Source: Brucella pseudogrignonensis
GTDB taxonomy: Bacteria; Pseudomonadota; Alphaproteobacteria; Rhizobiales; Rhizobiaceae
Assembly: GCF_032190615.1 (NCBI RefSeq)
Contig: NZ_JAVLAT010000001.1
Span: forward strand, 496,001-560,000
Direction: 5' to 3'
Length of the DNA stretch: 64,000 bases
Positions 1 through 8,801 of the stretch are shown one piece after another. The position numbers and the translations under genes are program-made. Position 1 is the first letter of the stretch. Every line of letters starts with the position of its first letter. The notes under the pieces are model-generated. The model saw nothing but the letters and a program-made list of their open reading frames with translations, made no database searches and was not told where the DNA came from.

Positions 1-325
1 TGATGATCTGCGAATAAGCCTTGCCGCTAACCTTTGCGGACTTTGGTGCATCAGAACGTGCCTTGGAACGCTTTGCACTTTTTGCAGCGGGTGCAGCACG
101 CTTGGTGATCACAGAAGCCTTTTTCGCGGTCTGCTTTGTTTCTGACCGTGCGGAACGCGAAGCCTTTTCTGACTTGTTGGCTTCAACAGCCTTGTTTTGA
201 GCGCGGGCTTTCAGAAGATCTGCGAGATTGGTTGGCTCGTTTACCGGCGCACTGATCGCAGAATTTAGACCAAAAGAACTCATGGCGCCAATGAGGGCGC
301 AAACAACTACAAATTTTGACTTCAT
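1..325 (-). CDS. Secreted protein, N-terminal part only; possibly a lytic transglycosylase
   Basis: The gene runs off the left edge, so only about 108 N-terminal residues are visible. It starts with a Sec signal peptide (about residues 1-26, starting MKSKFVVV and ending near ISA). A long linker rich in Lys, Ala and Ser follows, typical of an extended periplasmic region that lies against peptidoglycan or DNA. The last visible residues (GKAYSQII) resemble the first helix of soluble lytic transglycosylase domains, which often begin with a Y-x-x-I-I motif. That and the amidase next door suggest a cell-wall hydrolase, but the catalytic domain is outside the window. The start is the only ATG before the signal peptide. 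Confidence 0.5.
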   Translation of the reverse strand, partial: MKSKFVVVCALIGAMSSFGLNSAISAPVNEPTNLADLLKARAQNKAVEANKSEKASRSARSETKQTAKKASVITKRAAPAAKSAKRSKARSDAPKSAKVSGKAYSQII

Positions 326-645
326 AACCTACCGTCTTGGATCGTATTTATGGGGCTTTGCTGGTCTTGGGGGCAGCATTGCCGTTTTATTTTTGATCCC
401 GCTCAACAAGCATTTCACACGCTCATCACCGCCGGGAATGGCAGATCATGTGCTGGGGAAATGCAGCCGAAGATTGGTGGGGGAAGTAAAATAGTCTTAC
501 AGGTTGTAATAAACACTGTCACATTTCGTGATGCACGCATCAGGGAAAAAAGATCAATAATCAGCACGACTTCCGGTCTAATTTAATGAAATTACTACAG
601 AAATATGAATCCTGCGTCCCAGAGCATGTTAAAAAATGGCGATAC
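326..645. other. Intergenic region, no gene seen
   Basis: These 320 bases separate the secreted-protein start from the amidase stop. I find no frame with a convincing start and ribosome binding site, and no strong hairpin followed by a T-run. The region should hold the promoter of the leftmost gene. Confidence 0.4.
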
Positions 646-1452
646 TCACGCAGTAACATTTTGCAGCGAAAAAATAAGCCTGTAGAGGGTATCTATAGTA
701 GATACGTCGGCTACACCGTCCACATTTTGTATCCGAAAATGCCGCTGAAAGGCCTTAATCACGATCTCAGTGGCCTCATCGAACACGCCATTGATCTCGA
801 TTTTGTATCCGTAAAGCGCAAGCATCGATTGCAAAGCCTCAACTGGTTGCCCGTGTTCGCCGCGCGCGAGAAAGCGTCCACCGCGGATCGGCGTTGGCTC
901 AATGTAATGACCAATGCCTGCTTCATGCAGTTGCTTCCATGGGAAGTTATGCCCCGGATCAGTCTTACGCTCTGGTGCTATGTCTGAATGCGCAAGCACG
1001 TTTTCGGGGCGGATTCCGTAGCGTGAGCAAATACTGCGGCACAGTTCGATAACCGACGCGACTTGCTGCTCAGCGAATGGCGGATAGTTTTCAAGAACGC
1101 CCGGATTGACGATCTCAATACCGATGGAAGCCGAATTAATATCAGTTTCGCCTTTCCAGAAGCTGTTTCCTGCGTGCCATGCACGCGCCTTTTCAGACAC
1201 CATCTGCACAATGCGTCCATCTTCATGAACCAGATAATGTGCTGAAACTTCCCGCTCTGGAGACTTGAGAACTTCAAGCGCCTCCTCTGCCGTCGCCAGA
1301 CCCGTATAATGCAGGATCAGATAAGTCGGCGTCTTACCATCCTTGCGAAGTCCGAAGTTCGGCGAGGCATCAATAGTAGCGGTCGGATAATCCGGCTTTG
1401 CCAATGCAAGCGCTGCTAATTCATCTGACGGCTTAATATCTGAACCACTCAT
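646..1452 (-). CDS. N-acetylmuramoyl-L-alanine amidase (Amidase_2 with peptidoglycan-binding domain)
   Basis: This 268-residue protein cleaves the amide bond between MurNAc and the stem peptide. The N-terminal Amidase_2 domain (about residues 25-180) has the first zinc-ligand region TYLILHYTG, the SIGIEIVN strand, and the second ligand region NVLAHSDIAPERKTDPG with a His and the usual Asp. The C-terminal 70 residues form a PG_binding_1 repeat (VEALQSMLALYGY, INGVFDEAT). No signal peptide is visible, as in AmpD-like cytosolic recycling enzymes, though export by another route cannot be excluded. The start at 1452 is preferred over one 33 bases upstream because it makes an ATGA overlap with the TerB/J gene, implying translational coupling. 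Confidence 0.88.
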   Translation of the reverse strand: MSGSDIKPSDELAALALAKPDYPTATIDASPNFGLRKDGKTPTYLILHYTGLATAEEALEVLKSPEREVSAHYLVHEDGRIVQMVSEKARAWHAGNSFWKGETDINSASIGIEIVNPGVLENYPPFAEQQVASVIELCRSICSRYGIRPENVLAHSDIAPERKTDPGHNFPWKQLHEAGIGHYIEPTPIRGGRFLARGEHGQPVEALQSMLALYGYKIEINGVFDEATEIVIKAFQRHFRIQNVDGVADVSTIDTLYRLIFSLQNVTA

Positions 1453-2159
1453 GCGGCCTCCAGTTGCTTCACGACACTGGCCCAAGCACTGTTGATGGCA
1501 GCGAGGCGCGCATTTGCAATATTAATGAATTCGAGCGGAAGGCCTTCTGCAAAAAGCCTGTCTGGATGATGTTCCTTAACCAGCGCGCGATATTTTTTGC
1601 GCGCTTCTTCAAAAGAAACACCACGATCCAAACCAAGAATAGCGAAGGGATCGCCCTCGCCGCGACTGACATGCCGCAAAGCGATGCGGTCAAAGCCTTG
1701 TTCGTCATAACCAAAAATTTCGGCAACGTTCGAAAGAAACGCCATTTCCTTTTCATGCACATAGCCGTCAGCGGTCGCTATATGAAACAGTCCGTCGAGA
1801 ATATCTTCGAGTAGATGACAATTCTCATCGCCTTCGCGACAAAGCCCCGCAAGCTGACGCGCATAGCTCTCGTAACCAGCGACGTCCTGCTGCGCGAGGT
1901 TATAAAGGCGCACCACATGCGCATGTTCTTCTTCGGGTACGGAGAAAATCCGCTGGAACGCGCGAAACTCATCCTGCGTCACGACACCATCAGCCTTAGC
2001 CATCTTGGCCGACAGTGCAATCATGGCGATGGAAAAAGCAACGCGTCTGCGCGTGTCTGCATCGCCTTCGAAAACTGTTCGCACAGCTTCAATCACGCTG
2101 GAAATAGCGCTGAGCGTTATAGAGGTGAAAAAATCACCGATTTGAACCCAGATCGACAT
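1449..2159 (-). CDS. DjlA-like protein: TerB domain plus C-terminal J domain
   Basis: A 236-residue protein. Residues about 35-165 form a TerB-like helical domain (ALSAKMAKADGVVTQDEF, then HIATADGYVHEKEM), a fold that binds metal through acidic residues. The C-terminus is a DnaJ domain with the HPD tripeptide in KEHHPDRL, which stimulates DnaK ATPase. The N-terminus (IGDFFTSITLSAISSVIEAV) is hydrophobic or amphipathic and may touch the membrane, as in DjlA. It is the first gene of a two-gene operon with the amidase. It is probably a co-chaperone for envelope or stress functions; its client is unknown. Confidence 0.85.
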   Translation of the reverse strand: MSIWVQIGDFFTSITLSAISSVIEAVRTVFEGDADTRRRVAFSIAMIALSAKMAKADGVVTQDEFRAFQRIFSVPEEEHAHVVRLYNLAQQDVAGYESYARQLAGLCREGDENCHLLEDILDGLFHIATADGYVHEKEMAFLSNVAEIFGYDEQGFDRIALRHVSRGEGDPFAILGLDRGVSFEEARKKYRALVKEHHPDRLFAEGLPLEFINIANARLAAINSAWASVVKQLEAA

Positions 2160-2248
2160 GAATCGTTTCTATAGAATTCCGCAAAGGCTGGAAACAACAA
2201 CTCGCGACAATCGACGAAAAAACAATAATTTAGCAATAAACAAAATAG

Positions 2249-2680
2249 TTATTGGGGCTGACGTTCTGAAAAAGAACGCTGCGCGGAACTCGCAGCGGCT
2301 TCACCGGCGGCCTGCGCCTGTTGCTCGGATTGTCCGACTGCTTTGGCTGCGGCTTCCGCGTTGCTGCGCGCACGCTCAATGGCTACAGCCTGTTGTTCGG
2401 GTGTCATAACACCGGAATTATCTTCCAGCGCCTTTATAAGATTAGGGCCTTCCTGCGCTTGCTGAACAGGTGCAGATGTCGATTGTTCCGACTGTGTCGG
2501 CGCGGCTGCCTGTTCCTCTGCACCTTTGCCACAGGCAGCAAGCGCAACAAGAACAATAGCAGAAATGAAAAACAAGAAATTACGGCTCATGACAAAAGAC
2601 ATAACCGAAGTCAGACGGCGTTTGAACACTGAAAACGCGCTCACCTCATCTTTGTTTTCAACAATCGCAGAATTTGTCAC
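2249..2680 (-). CDS. Small predicted lipoprotein, Ala/Gln-rich
   Basis: A 143-residue frame from a GTG start; shorter forms starting at internal ATG codons (2602 or 2590) are equally possible. From the inner starts it has a hydrophobic segment (FLFFISAIVLVALAAC) ending in the lipobox LAAC-G, so the mature protein should be lipidated on Cys. The rest is low-complexity, rich in Ala, Gln, Glu and Ser, with no domain I recognise. With the GTG start the hydrophobic part would sit behind a 30-residue cytosolic tail, which is odd for a lipoprotein. A GGAACGGA sequence before the GTG could be its ribosome binding site. The function is unknown. Confidence 0.6.
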   Translation of the reverse strand: MTNSAIVENKDEVSAFSVFKRRLTSVMSFVMSRNFLFFISAIVLVALAACGKGAEEQAAAPTQSEQSTSAPVQQAQEGPNLIKALEDNSGVMTPEQQAVAIERARSNAEAAAKAVGQSEQQAQAAGEAAASSAQRSFSERQPQ

Positions 2681-2703
2681 TCGTTCCGTTCCCTTCGAGG
2701 CAA

Positions 2704-2729
2704 ATAGCGGCCCGAAAACGGACCGCTAT
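2704..2729. terminator. Inverted repeat after the 75-residue lipoprotein gene
   Basis: ATAGCGG and CCGCTAT arms enclose an inner CCG/CGG pairing. It lies downstream of the 2777-3004 gene. There is no long T-run, so terminator function is likely but not certain. Confidence 0.45.
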
Positions 2730-2776
2730 CTGAATTCTGTGAATACCGTGGGCATTCACGTGACTATCACTGCAAG

Positions 2777-3004
2777 CTAGTTTGCAGGCGGAGTTCCGGT
2801 TGTACCTGGCGTTGAAGGCGTCGGTGTTGCTGGCTCAGGGGTAGCCGGAGTCGTTGTCGTGTTATTAGCCGGCGCTGCCGGTGCAGCTGGCGCTTCAGGC
2901 GCCGGCGCTGCCGGAGCGTTACTGGAATCTTTTGAATTGTCGCTACAAGCTGCAAGACTCAAAAACGATACGGCAGCAACTGAAGCAATCAAAAACTTCT
3001 TCAC
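2777..3004 (-). CDS. Small Pro/Ala/Thr-rich lipoprotein
   Basis: A 75-residue protein starting at GTG behind a strong ribosome binding site (AAGGAGAG, 9 bases upstream). The signal peptide MKKFLIASVAAVSFLSLAAC ends with lipobox LAAC. The mature part is almost entirely Ala, Pro, Thr, Ser and Asn, a disordered tether-like tail without a folded domain. Such tails occur on outer-membrane lipoproteins that span or contact peptidoglycan. The role is unknown. Confidence 0.78.
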   Translation of the reverse strand: MKKFLIASVAAVSFLSLAACSDNSKDSSNAPAAPAPEAPAAPAAPANNTTTTPATPEPATPTPSTPGTTGTPPAN

Positions 3005-3268
3005 GGTGGCTCTCCTTACCCTAAGTTGAAGCGTTGCGGGGATATAGCCAACGCTCTCTGGTTTTTTGTGACTGACCCCTTAATGGCCAATCACCTTCAT
3101 AAGACATTCGTCACACCACTCTTTTTGTCCCCGGCGCTATTTCCAAGCGATGTTTTGACGATGTCAACATCACAACACAAAACGGCACGCATACGAAAAG
3201 GTTCTCTCAAATAGTCTTACGCACCGTAACAAACCGCCATAATAACAAAGGACTAATCATAACTTTCT
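3005..3268. other. Intergenic region before btaA
   Basis: The region contains a short inverted repeat (AGCGTTG / CAACGCT, 3028-3055) and otherwise AT-richer promoter-like sequence running up to the candidate Pho box. No coding frame is supported. Confidence 0.4.
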
Positions 3269-3286
3269 GCGTCACGCGCCTGTTAC
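3269..3286 (+). promoter_or_regulatory. Candidate (degenerate) Pho box before btaA
   Basis: GCGTCAC-N4-CTGTTAC matches the PhoB direct repeat CTGTCAT-N4-CTGTCAT at 9 of 14 positions with the correct 11-base spacing, about 75 bases before the btaA start. Alone this is weak. The better boxes before the Na/Pi transporter and the PlcP-like gene, and the known phosphate control of btaA in rhizobia, make it plausible. Confidence 0.4.
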
Positions 3287-3360
3287 CCGATGATGTTTAA
3301 CTCTGCCAAACACGTCTGGCTTCGCCAGTGATTTGGCACCGCAGGAACCGGGAACATGGC

Positions 3361-4596
3361 ATGAAAACGCAGAGTACGAACGACACGATCCTCAAGCGTG
3401 CAGTCACTCAAAACAACGCGCTCTCAAAAGACGGTGCTTCGGAAAGACTGTTTGCCTGGCTGTTTAAAGGGCTGGTTTATCCGCAGATATGGGAAGACCC
3501 GGAAGTCGATATGGCAGCACTTTCCATAGAACCGGGGCATCGCATCGTGACTATCGCGTCAGGCGGCTGCAACGCACTTTCTTATCTGACGGCCGATCCG
3601 GCTTCGGTCGAAGCTGTCGATCTGAACAATGCGCATGTTGCTTTTAATCGGCTGAAGCTCGCCGCACTCAAACACTTGCCAGACTACGCAACATTCTACC
3701 GCTTCTATGGAAAAGCCGATGACAAGGCCAATCTTGCGGCCTATCAGCGCTTCATCCAACCTCATCTTGATAACGAAAGCCGAGCCTATTGGGAAAAGCG
3801 CAAATGGAGCGGCCGCCAGCGTATCTCGATTTTCTCCCGCGATCTCTACCGCCATGGCCTGCTAGGCGTGTTCATTGGCATGGGACACCGCGTTGCCCGT
3901 CTTTATGGCATTGATCCGCGCGACATTCTCAAAGCACGCACCATGGAAGAACAGCGCACGTTCTTTGATACTGCCCTAGCACCCTTGTTTGAAAAACGCA
4001 TGGTGCGCTGGGCCACAGCGCGCAAATCATCACTGTTTGGCCTTGGCATTCCGCCACAGCAATATGATGCCTTGGCAACAGCCGGCAATGGCGATATGGC
4101 TTTCGTCCTTCGAGCGCGCCTCGAAAAACTCGCCTGCGCTTTCCCTCTAAGCGAAAACTATTTCGCATGGCAGGCGTTTGGACGCGGCTATAATAATAAT
4201 GACGAGACCGGCCCTTTGCCGCCTTATCTCTCTCGCCTAAACTTCGACACTGTACGCACGCGCGGTGATCGCATGAGCGTGCGCAATGCCAATTATACGG
4301 AATTTCTCGCCAAGAAGCCTGCTTCGTCGGTGGATCGCTATATCTTGCTTGACGCGCAAGACTGGATGAACGACGCACAACTCAACGCACTCTGGAGCGA
4401 AATCACGCGCACGGCAGCACCCGGTGCCCGCGTTATCTTCCGCACAGCAGCCGAGCCAAGTTTGCTGCCGGGACGTGTAGATGTCTCAATACTCGACCAT
4501 TGGAATTATTGTGCAGAACAATCTCGTGCTTTGCATAACCGCGACCGCTCTTCCATCTATGGCGGCTTTCACCTTTATGTTCTGAAAGACGCATAA
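3361..4596 (+). CDS. btaA: BtaA: S-adenosylmethionine:diacylglycerol 3-amino-3-carboxypropyltransferase (DUF3419)
   Basis: A 411-residue DUF3419 protein, the usual BtaA length. BtaA transfers the 3-amino-3-carboxypropyl group of SAM to diacylglycerol, giving diacylglycerylhomoserine, the first step to the betaine lipid DGTS. A SAM-binding region near the N-terminus (GHRIVTIASGGCNALSYL, then VEAVDLNNAH) and later conserved blocks (YILLDAQDWM, RVIFRTAAEPSLLPGR) support the family. The ATG at 3361 is preferred to an upstream GTG at 3328 because it follows a GGAACCGGGAAC purine-rich stretch. btaB begins one base after its stop, so the two are coupled. The enzyme acts at the inner membrane. In rhizobia this pathway is active under phosphate limitation. 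Confidence 0.88.
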   Translation: MKTQSTNDTILKRAVTQNNALSKDGASERLFAWLFKGLVYPQIWEDPEVDMAALSIEPGHRIVTIASGGCNALSYLTADPASVEAVDLNNAHVAFNRLKLAALKHLPDYATFYRFYGKADDKANLAAYQRFIQPHLDNESRAYWEKRKWSGRQRISIFSRDLYRHGLLGVFIGMGHRVARLYGIDPRDILKARTMEEQRTFFDTALAPLFEKRMVRWATARKSSLFGLGIPPQQYDALATAGNGDMAFVLRARLEKLACAFPLSENYFAWQAFGRGYNNNDETGPLPPYLSRLNFDTVRTRGDRMSVRNANYTEFLAKKPASSVDRYILLDAQDWMNDAQLNALWSEITRTAAPGARVIFRTAAEPSLLPGRVDVSILDHWNYCAEQSRALHNRDRSSIYGGFHLYVLKDA

Positions 4597-4597
4597 T

Positions 4598-5272
4598 ATG
4601 AGCGCCCATCAAAAACAGAGCAGCGGCATAGACCACGCGAGCCTGATGGACCGCGTCTATCGCCACCAACGATACTTCTACGACGCGACGCGCAAATATT
4701 ATCTTCTCGGTCGCGATACAATGATCGCAGGCCTCAACGTTCCTCAAGGCGGCAGCGTATTGGAAATAGGCTGCGGTACGGGACGTAATCTGGTAAAAAC
4801 CGCGAAGACCTACCCCACCGCAAAACTCTACGGCATCGATATTTCAGCCGAGATGCTCGATACCGCTCAAGCAGCTGCAAAGAGAGCCGGAATTGCGGAA
4901 CGCATAGAACTAGAACGTGCTGATGCAACACATTTCAATCCAGTCAAACTTTTCAATGTAGACAGTTTCGACCGTATCTTCATTTCCTATGCGGTTTCGA
5001 TGATCCCGCAATGGCAATCGGCTATTGCTGAAAGCATCCAGCACTTAAAGCCCGGCGGAGAAATGCATATTGTCGATTTTGGCGATCAGCAACGCCTACC
5101 AAGCCTTTTCAAAAATGCCCTTTTCACATGGCTAAATTGGTTTCATGTGACTCCACGCGAAAACCTCTTTGCTGTGTCAGAGCAGCTTGCAAAAGAACAA
5201 GGCGCTCATTTGCAGAAAAAAGTCCTGCACCGCGGCTTTGCATGGATCGCTATTATCCGCAAAACGCCCTAA
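4598..5272 (+). CDS. btaB: BtaB: diacylglycerylhomoserine N-methyltransferase
   Basis: A 224-residue class I SAM methyltransferase. Motif I is VLEIGCGTGRNL, the acidic end of strand 2 is YGIDIS, and motif III is near LKPGGEMHIVDFG. Directly behind btaA, this is the trimethylating enzyme that converts diacylglycerylhomoserine to DGTS in three steps. The assignment rests on the coupling with btaA and the family size; the fold alone would not give the substrate. The N-terminus (HASLMDRVYRHQRYFYDATRKYY) also fits BtaB-type proteins. Confidence 0.85.
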   Translation: MSAHQKQSSGIDHASLMDRVYRHQRYFYDATRKYYLLGRDTMIAGLNVPQGGSVLEIGCGTGRNLVKTAKTYPTAKLYGIDISAEMLDTAQAAAKRAGIAERIELERADATHFNPVKLFNVDSFDRIFISYAVSMIPQWQSAIAESIQHLKPGGEMHIVDFGDQQRLPSLFKNALFTWLNWFHVTPRENLFAVSEQLAKEQGAHLQKKVLHRGFAWIAIIRKTP

Positions 5273-5381
5273 ACCTGCGACACAATATATATCGAGCAAA
5301 GTTTTGCCCGCCGACTGATGACGTCAGCATCGGGATCGCGTAACCCTAATCAAGACTGATTCGCGACACCGGGACTATCGT

Positions 5382-6215
5382 ATGAACGCTACCGCCAGCC
5401 GCTGCTTTCTTGCCCTCGGGGCGTTTCTTCTGTCCGCTTGTACGACAGTCGATTATGATTTCGCCGACGTTAAAAAATCCGGCAATTCGATGCAGCAAAT
5501 GGCACGACCATCCGGCGCGATTAACGCGCCGCGTTTTGGTGATCGCAAACCGTTTGAATGGACTGGCCGCACACCGTGGCATTACCCAATCCACGGCACG
5601 GATGTTTCCAAATATCAGGTCGATGTAGACTGGAACACAGTCCGGCGCAGCGGCATTTCCTTTGCCTTCATCAAAGCAACAGAAGGCGGCGACCGCTTCG
5701 ATGATCGCTTCACTGAACACTGGAACGGTGCAAAACAAGCTGGCATTCCACGAAGCGCCTACCACTTCTATTATTTCTGCCGCCCTGCAATCGAACAGGC
5801 GCGCTGGTATATCCAGAATGTACCGCGTGATCCAAATGCATTGCCGCCCGTACTCGACATGGAATGGAATGCACATTCGCCCTCGTGCAAACTGAGGCCG
5901 AATGAAGTCGTCGTGCGCAAAGAAATGAAGATTTTTCTTGATGCCGTTGAAAAGCATTATGGCAAGCGCCCAATCATATACACAACTGTCGACTTCTTCG
6001 ATGAGAACAACCTCAACCAGCTGAGCGGATATCCGTTCTGGCTGCGCTCCACTGCCGGTCATCCGACGGAGAAATACGGCCCCCATCCGTGGACATTCTG
6101 GCAATATACTGGCACCGGCACCATTCCCGGCATCAAGGGTGATGCAGACATCAATGTCTTTGCAGGCAGCGCGGCAGCATGGAAAAAGTGGCTCGAAAGC
6201 AACAAGGTCCGTTAA
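5382..6215 (+). CDS. GH25 lysozyme-like lipoprotein
   Basis: A 277-residue protein. The signal peptide ends in lipobox LLSAC (Cys about 20), so it is likely a lipoprotein. The glycoside hydrolase family 25 domain starts at HGTDVSKYQ (first catalytic-site Asp), continues with ISFAFIKATEGG, and carries the conserved DMEW block with the acidic catalytic pair, then YTTVDFF and FWQYTGTG. GH25 enzymes cleave beta-1,4 MurNAc-GlcNAc bonds. It stands alone between btaB and the MltB-type gene, so wall remodelling or cell-size adjustment is the likely job. Confidence 0.87.
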   Translation: MNATASRCFLALGAFLLSACTTVDYDFADVKKSGNSMQQMARPSGAINAPRFGDRKPFEWTGRTPWHYPIHGTDVSKYQVDVDWNTVRRSGISFAFIKATEGGDRFDDRFTEHWNGAKQAGIPRSAYHFYYFCRPAIEQARWYIQNVPRDPNALPPVLDMEWNAHSPSCKLRPNEVVVRKEMKIFLDAVEKHYGKRPIIYTTVDFFDENNLNQLSGYPFWLRSTAGHPTEKYGPHPWTFWQYTGTGTIPGIKGDADINVFAGSAAAWKKWLESNKVR

Positions 6216-6331
6216 CTCAACGATAAAAGGAAGCTCACACTAAGTTTCGCTTCATTTCCATGACGTGATGAGGCAATAGCTTAAAAAACAAATGGGGACG
6301 TTATTTCCCTCTTTTATTGTGAGTTCTCTCG

Positions 6332-7555
6332 ATGAAACTTATCGCTTCAGTGATGGCTGCCGCTTTACTGGCATCAACTGCAATTTCCCCTGCTCTCGCT
6401 TCTCCGGCCCCGTCTGCCGCACCAGACGCGGCTAATCAGCCGAAGCCAGAATGCGAAATCGACTTTGGTCAGTGGATGGACAATCTGATCAAAGAAGCAC
6501 GCGAAGCAGGTGTCGGCGAAAAGGGTATTGCGGAACTGCACAAGGCGACGCTCGAGCAGAAAGTTCTTGATCGCGACCGCAAGCAGACAGTTTTCAACCT
6601 CACCTTCACCGATTTTTCCAAGCGCCTGATTTCGGAAGCGCGCCTGAAGAATGGCCAGAACAACCTCGCCAAACATGCTGATGTTTTCAAGAAGGTCGAA
6701 GAAACCTATGGCGTTCCCGGCCCGGTTCTCGCAGCCTTCTGGGGACTGGAAACCGATTACGGCGCCATTCAGGGCGATTTCGATACGCTGAACGCACTGG
6801 TAACACTCTCTTACGATTGCCGCCGTCCAGACCTGTTCCGCCCGCAATTGATCGCGCTGCTTAAGCTTTTCGATACAGGCGTTGTCGATGCTGCCACAAC
6901 CGGCGCTTGGGCTGGCGAAATCGGCATGATGCAGCTTCTGCCGAAGGATTATCTGGAACGTGGCGTTGATGGCGACGGCGATGGCAAGGTCGATCTGAAG
7001 AATAGCATTCCAGATGCGATGATGACCGCTGGCCGCATGATTTCCGAACTCGGCTGGAAGCGTGGCGAGCCTTGGCTTGAAGAAGTGCGCATCACGCAGG
7101 ATCTCCCTTGGGAAGAATCCATCCGCACCAATCGCAAGCCGCATTCGTGGTGGGCGCAGCACGGTGTAACCGGCCTTAATGGTCCACTCGGCCCGGATGA
7201 TGGCGATGCATCACTGCTGCTGCCGTTGGGTCGCAAAGGTCCGGCATTCTTATCTTATGCCAATTTCGACATCTTCGTTGAATGGAACAAGTCGATTGTT
7301 TACGCAACGACCGCTGCTTATTTCGCGACCCGTCTTGCAGGTGCTCCAGCTTTTAATGCTGGCAATCCTGATCAAGGCCTGACGCAGGAACAGATGAAGG
7401 AACTGCAGACCAAGTTGCAGGCGCGTGGCTACGACATGGGCAAGATCGACGGCGTCTTCGGCGTACTGACCCGCGATGCTGTTCGCACCGAACAATTGCG
7501 TTTGGGCATGCCTGCTGATTCCTGGCCAACACCGGAACTGCTCGAAAAGCTTTGA
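6332..7555 (+). CDS. Lytic murein transglycosylase, MltB family
   Basis: A 407-residue periplasmic enzyme with a cleavable signal peptide (about residues 1-23, ending ALA). It cleaves the glycan strand and leaves 1,6-anhydro-MurNAc. The SLT_3/MltB catalytic domain covers about residues 40-340, with the catalytic Glu in FWGLETDYG and the conserved GEIGMMQLLPKDY and DGDGDGKVDL regions. A C-terminal PG_binding_1 domain (LQARGYDMGKIDGVFG) completes the usual rhizobial architecture. It ends 14 bases before a strong terminator and appears to be a single-gene unit. Confidence 0.92.
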   Translation: MKLIASVMAAALLASTAISPALASPAPSAAPDAANQPKPECEIDFGQWMDNLIKEAREAGVGEKGIAELHKATLEQKVLDRDRKQTVFNLTFTDFSKRLISEARLKNGQNNLAKHADVFKKVEETYGVPGPVLAAFWGLETDYGAIQGDFDTLNALVTLSYDCRRPDLFRPQLIALLKLFDTGVVDAATTGAWAGEIGMMQLLPKDYLERGVDGDGDGKVDLKNSIPDAMMTAGRMISELGWKRGEPWLEEVRITQDLPWEESIRTNRKPHSWWAQHGVTGLNGPLGPDDGDASLLLPLGRKGPAFLSYANFDIFVEWNKSIVYATTAAYFATRLAGAPAFNAGNPDQGLTQEQMKELQTKLQARGYDMGKIDGVFGVLTRDAVRTEQLRLGMPADSWPTPELLEKL

Positions 7556-7569
7556 TTGTGAAGAACTCG

Positions 7570-7597
7570 AAGGCGCGGACCACCTCCGCGCCTTTTT
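7570..7597 (+). terminator. Rho-independent terminator after the mltB-type gene
   Basis: AGGCGCGGA and TCCGCGCCT arms, followed by a run of five T. Confidence 0.85.
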
Positions 7598-7624
7598 GCA
7601 TTCCCCTCGTAAGTTGATCTCGCT

Positions 7625-8560
7625 ATGCTTTCTACTTTGATCGTCGTCCTTCCCGTATTTGCCCTGATTTTTTCAGGCTGGCTGGCGTTCAAGCTCAAAA
7701 TATTAGGCCCGCATGCAATAGCAGAACTCAATCGCTTCGTTGTCTATCTCGCCCTGCCCGCCCTGCTTTTCGACATTATGGCCAACACCCATGTCAGCGA
7801 TCTCTGGCAACCCGGCTTTATCAGCGTGTTTATGCTCAGCAGCGCCATTGCTTTCGTACTTCCATTTCTTGTTCGTCTTCGCGGCAAGCTTTCTCTCGCG
7901 GATAATGCGCTCGACGGCCTGAATGCCGCCTATCCGAATACGGGCTATATGGGTATACCGCTTTCGATGATTGCGTTCGGCTCCGGTGTTCTTGCTGCAA
8001 CGACGATCTCAATCATCATCACTGTCTGCGTGACTTTTGCTTTTGCAATTGTGCTGATCGAAATCGGTCTGCAAACAGAAAAGAAGCCGCTGCGCCTTAT
8101 CTGGAAAGTTGCGCGCTCTCTCATGCGTAATCCGCTACTGGTTGCACCGTTTCTCGGCACCTTGATGCCTGTGACCGGCCTCACCATTCCCGCCCCCGCC
8201 GAAACCTTTCTGAAGATGTTGGGCGGCGCCGCTTCACCTTGCGCACTGGTTGCGCTTGGCCTATTCCTTGCGCAAACGCGTAAGATTGAACGCGATAGCG
8301 TCAACGCGATCGCCTTCCTTGTCTCGGTCAAACTCATTGTTATGCCGTTGGCTACATGGTTGCTTGCGGTTTACGTTTTCAATCTGCCGACGCATCTTGC
8401 GCAAAGCGCCACATTGCTTGCAGCCCTTCCTGCCGGAACTGGCCCCTTCATGCTGGCTGAACACTATCGTCGCGAGGCTGCCATCACGTCGAATGTCATC
8501 CTATATTCGACTGTTCTTTCAGTGCTGACTCTCTCCGGTTTGCTGGCTCTGATCCGCTAA
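7625..8560 (+). CDS. AEC family transporter (auxin efflux carrier-like permease)
   Basis: A 311-residue integral membrane protein with about ten hydrophobic segments. Typical AEC features include the N-terminal FALIFSGWLAFKLKIL, the NTGYMGIPL motif (about residues 105-113) and the final block ALPAGTGPFMLAEHY. AEC permeases export or import small organic acids and amino-acid-like compounds (malate, malonate). The substrate cannot be read from the sequence. It is transcribed alone, divergent from nothing nearby, with no regulator alongside. Confidence 0.85.
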   Translation: MLSTLIVVLPVFALIFSGWLAFKLKILGPHAIAELNRFVVYLALPALLFDIMANTHVSDLWQPGFISVFMLSSAIAFVLPFLVRLRGKLSLADNALDGLNAAYPNTGYMGIPLSMIAFGSGVLAATTISIIITVCVTFAFAIVLIEIGLQTEKKPLRLIWKVARSLMRNPLLVAPFLGTLMPVTGLTIPAPAETFLKMLGGAASPCALVALGLFLAQTRKIERDSVNAIAFLVSVKLIVMPLATWLLAVYVFNLPTHLAQSATLLAALPAGTGPFMLAEHYRREAAITSNVILYSTVLSVLTLSGLLALIR

Positions 8561-8801
8561 AACAGCAAAAGCCACCCTCAAAATTGGCAGTTTCATGGCT
8601 TTTTCATGAAATGTGAACAAATTTTTCAGGTAAAAATTTCAGATACTTAAGTGGTAAACAGAAGGTTTTTTTCGCCATCACCGCATATTGCAGCAAGAAA
8701 TCTTCTTTTGTTTAAACCGTTTTGCGCTTAGATTCAGGTTCTCTACCAGCGCGCATTCGACCAGTCATTGGCTCGTCGGGTGCATAGAAGGAGACAGACC
8801 G

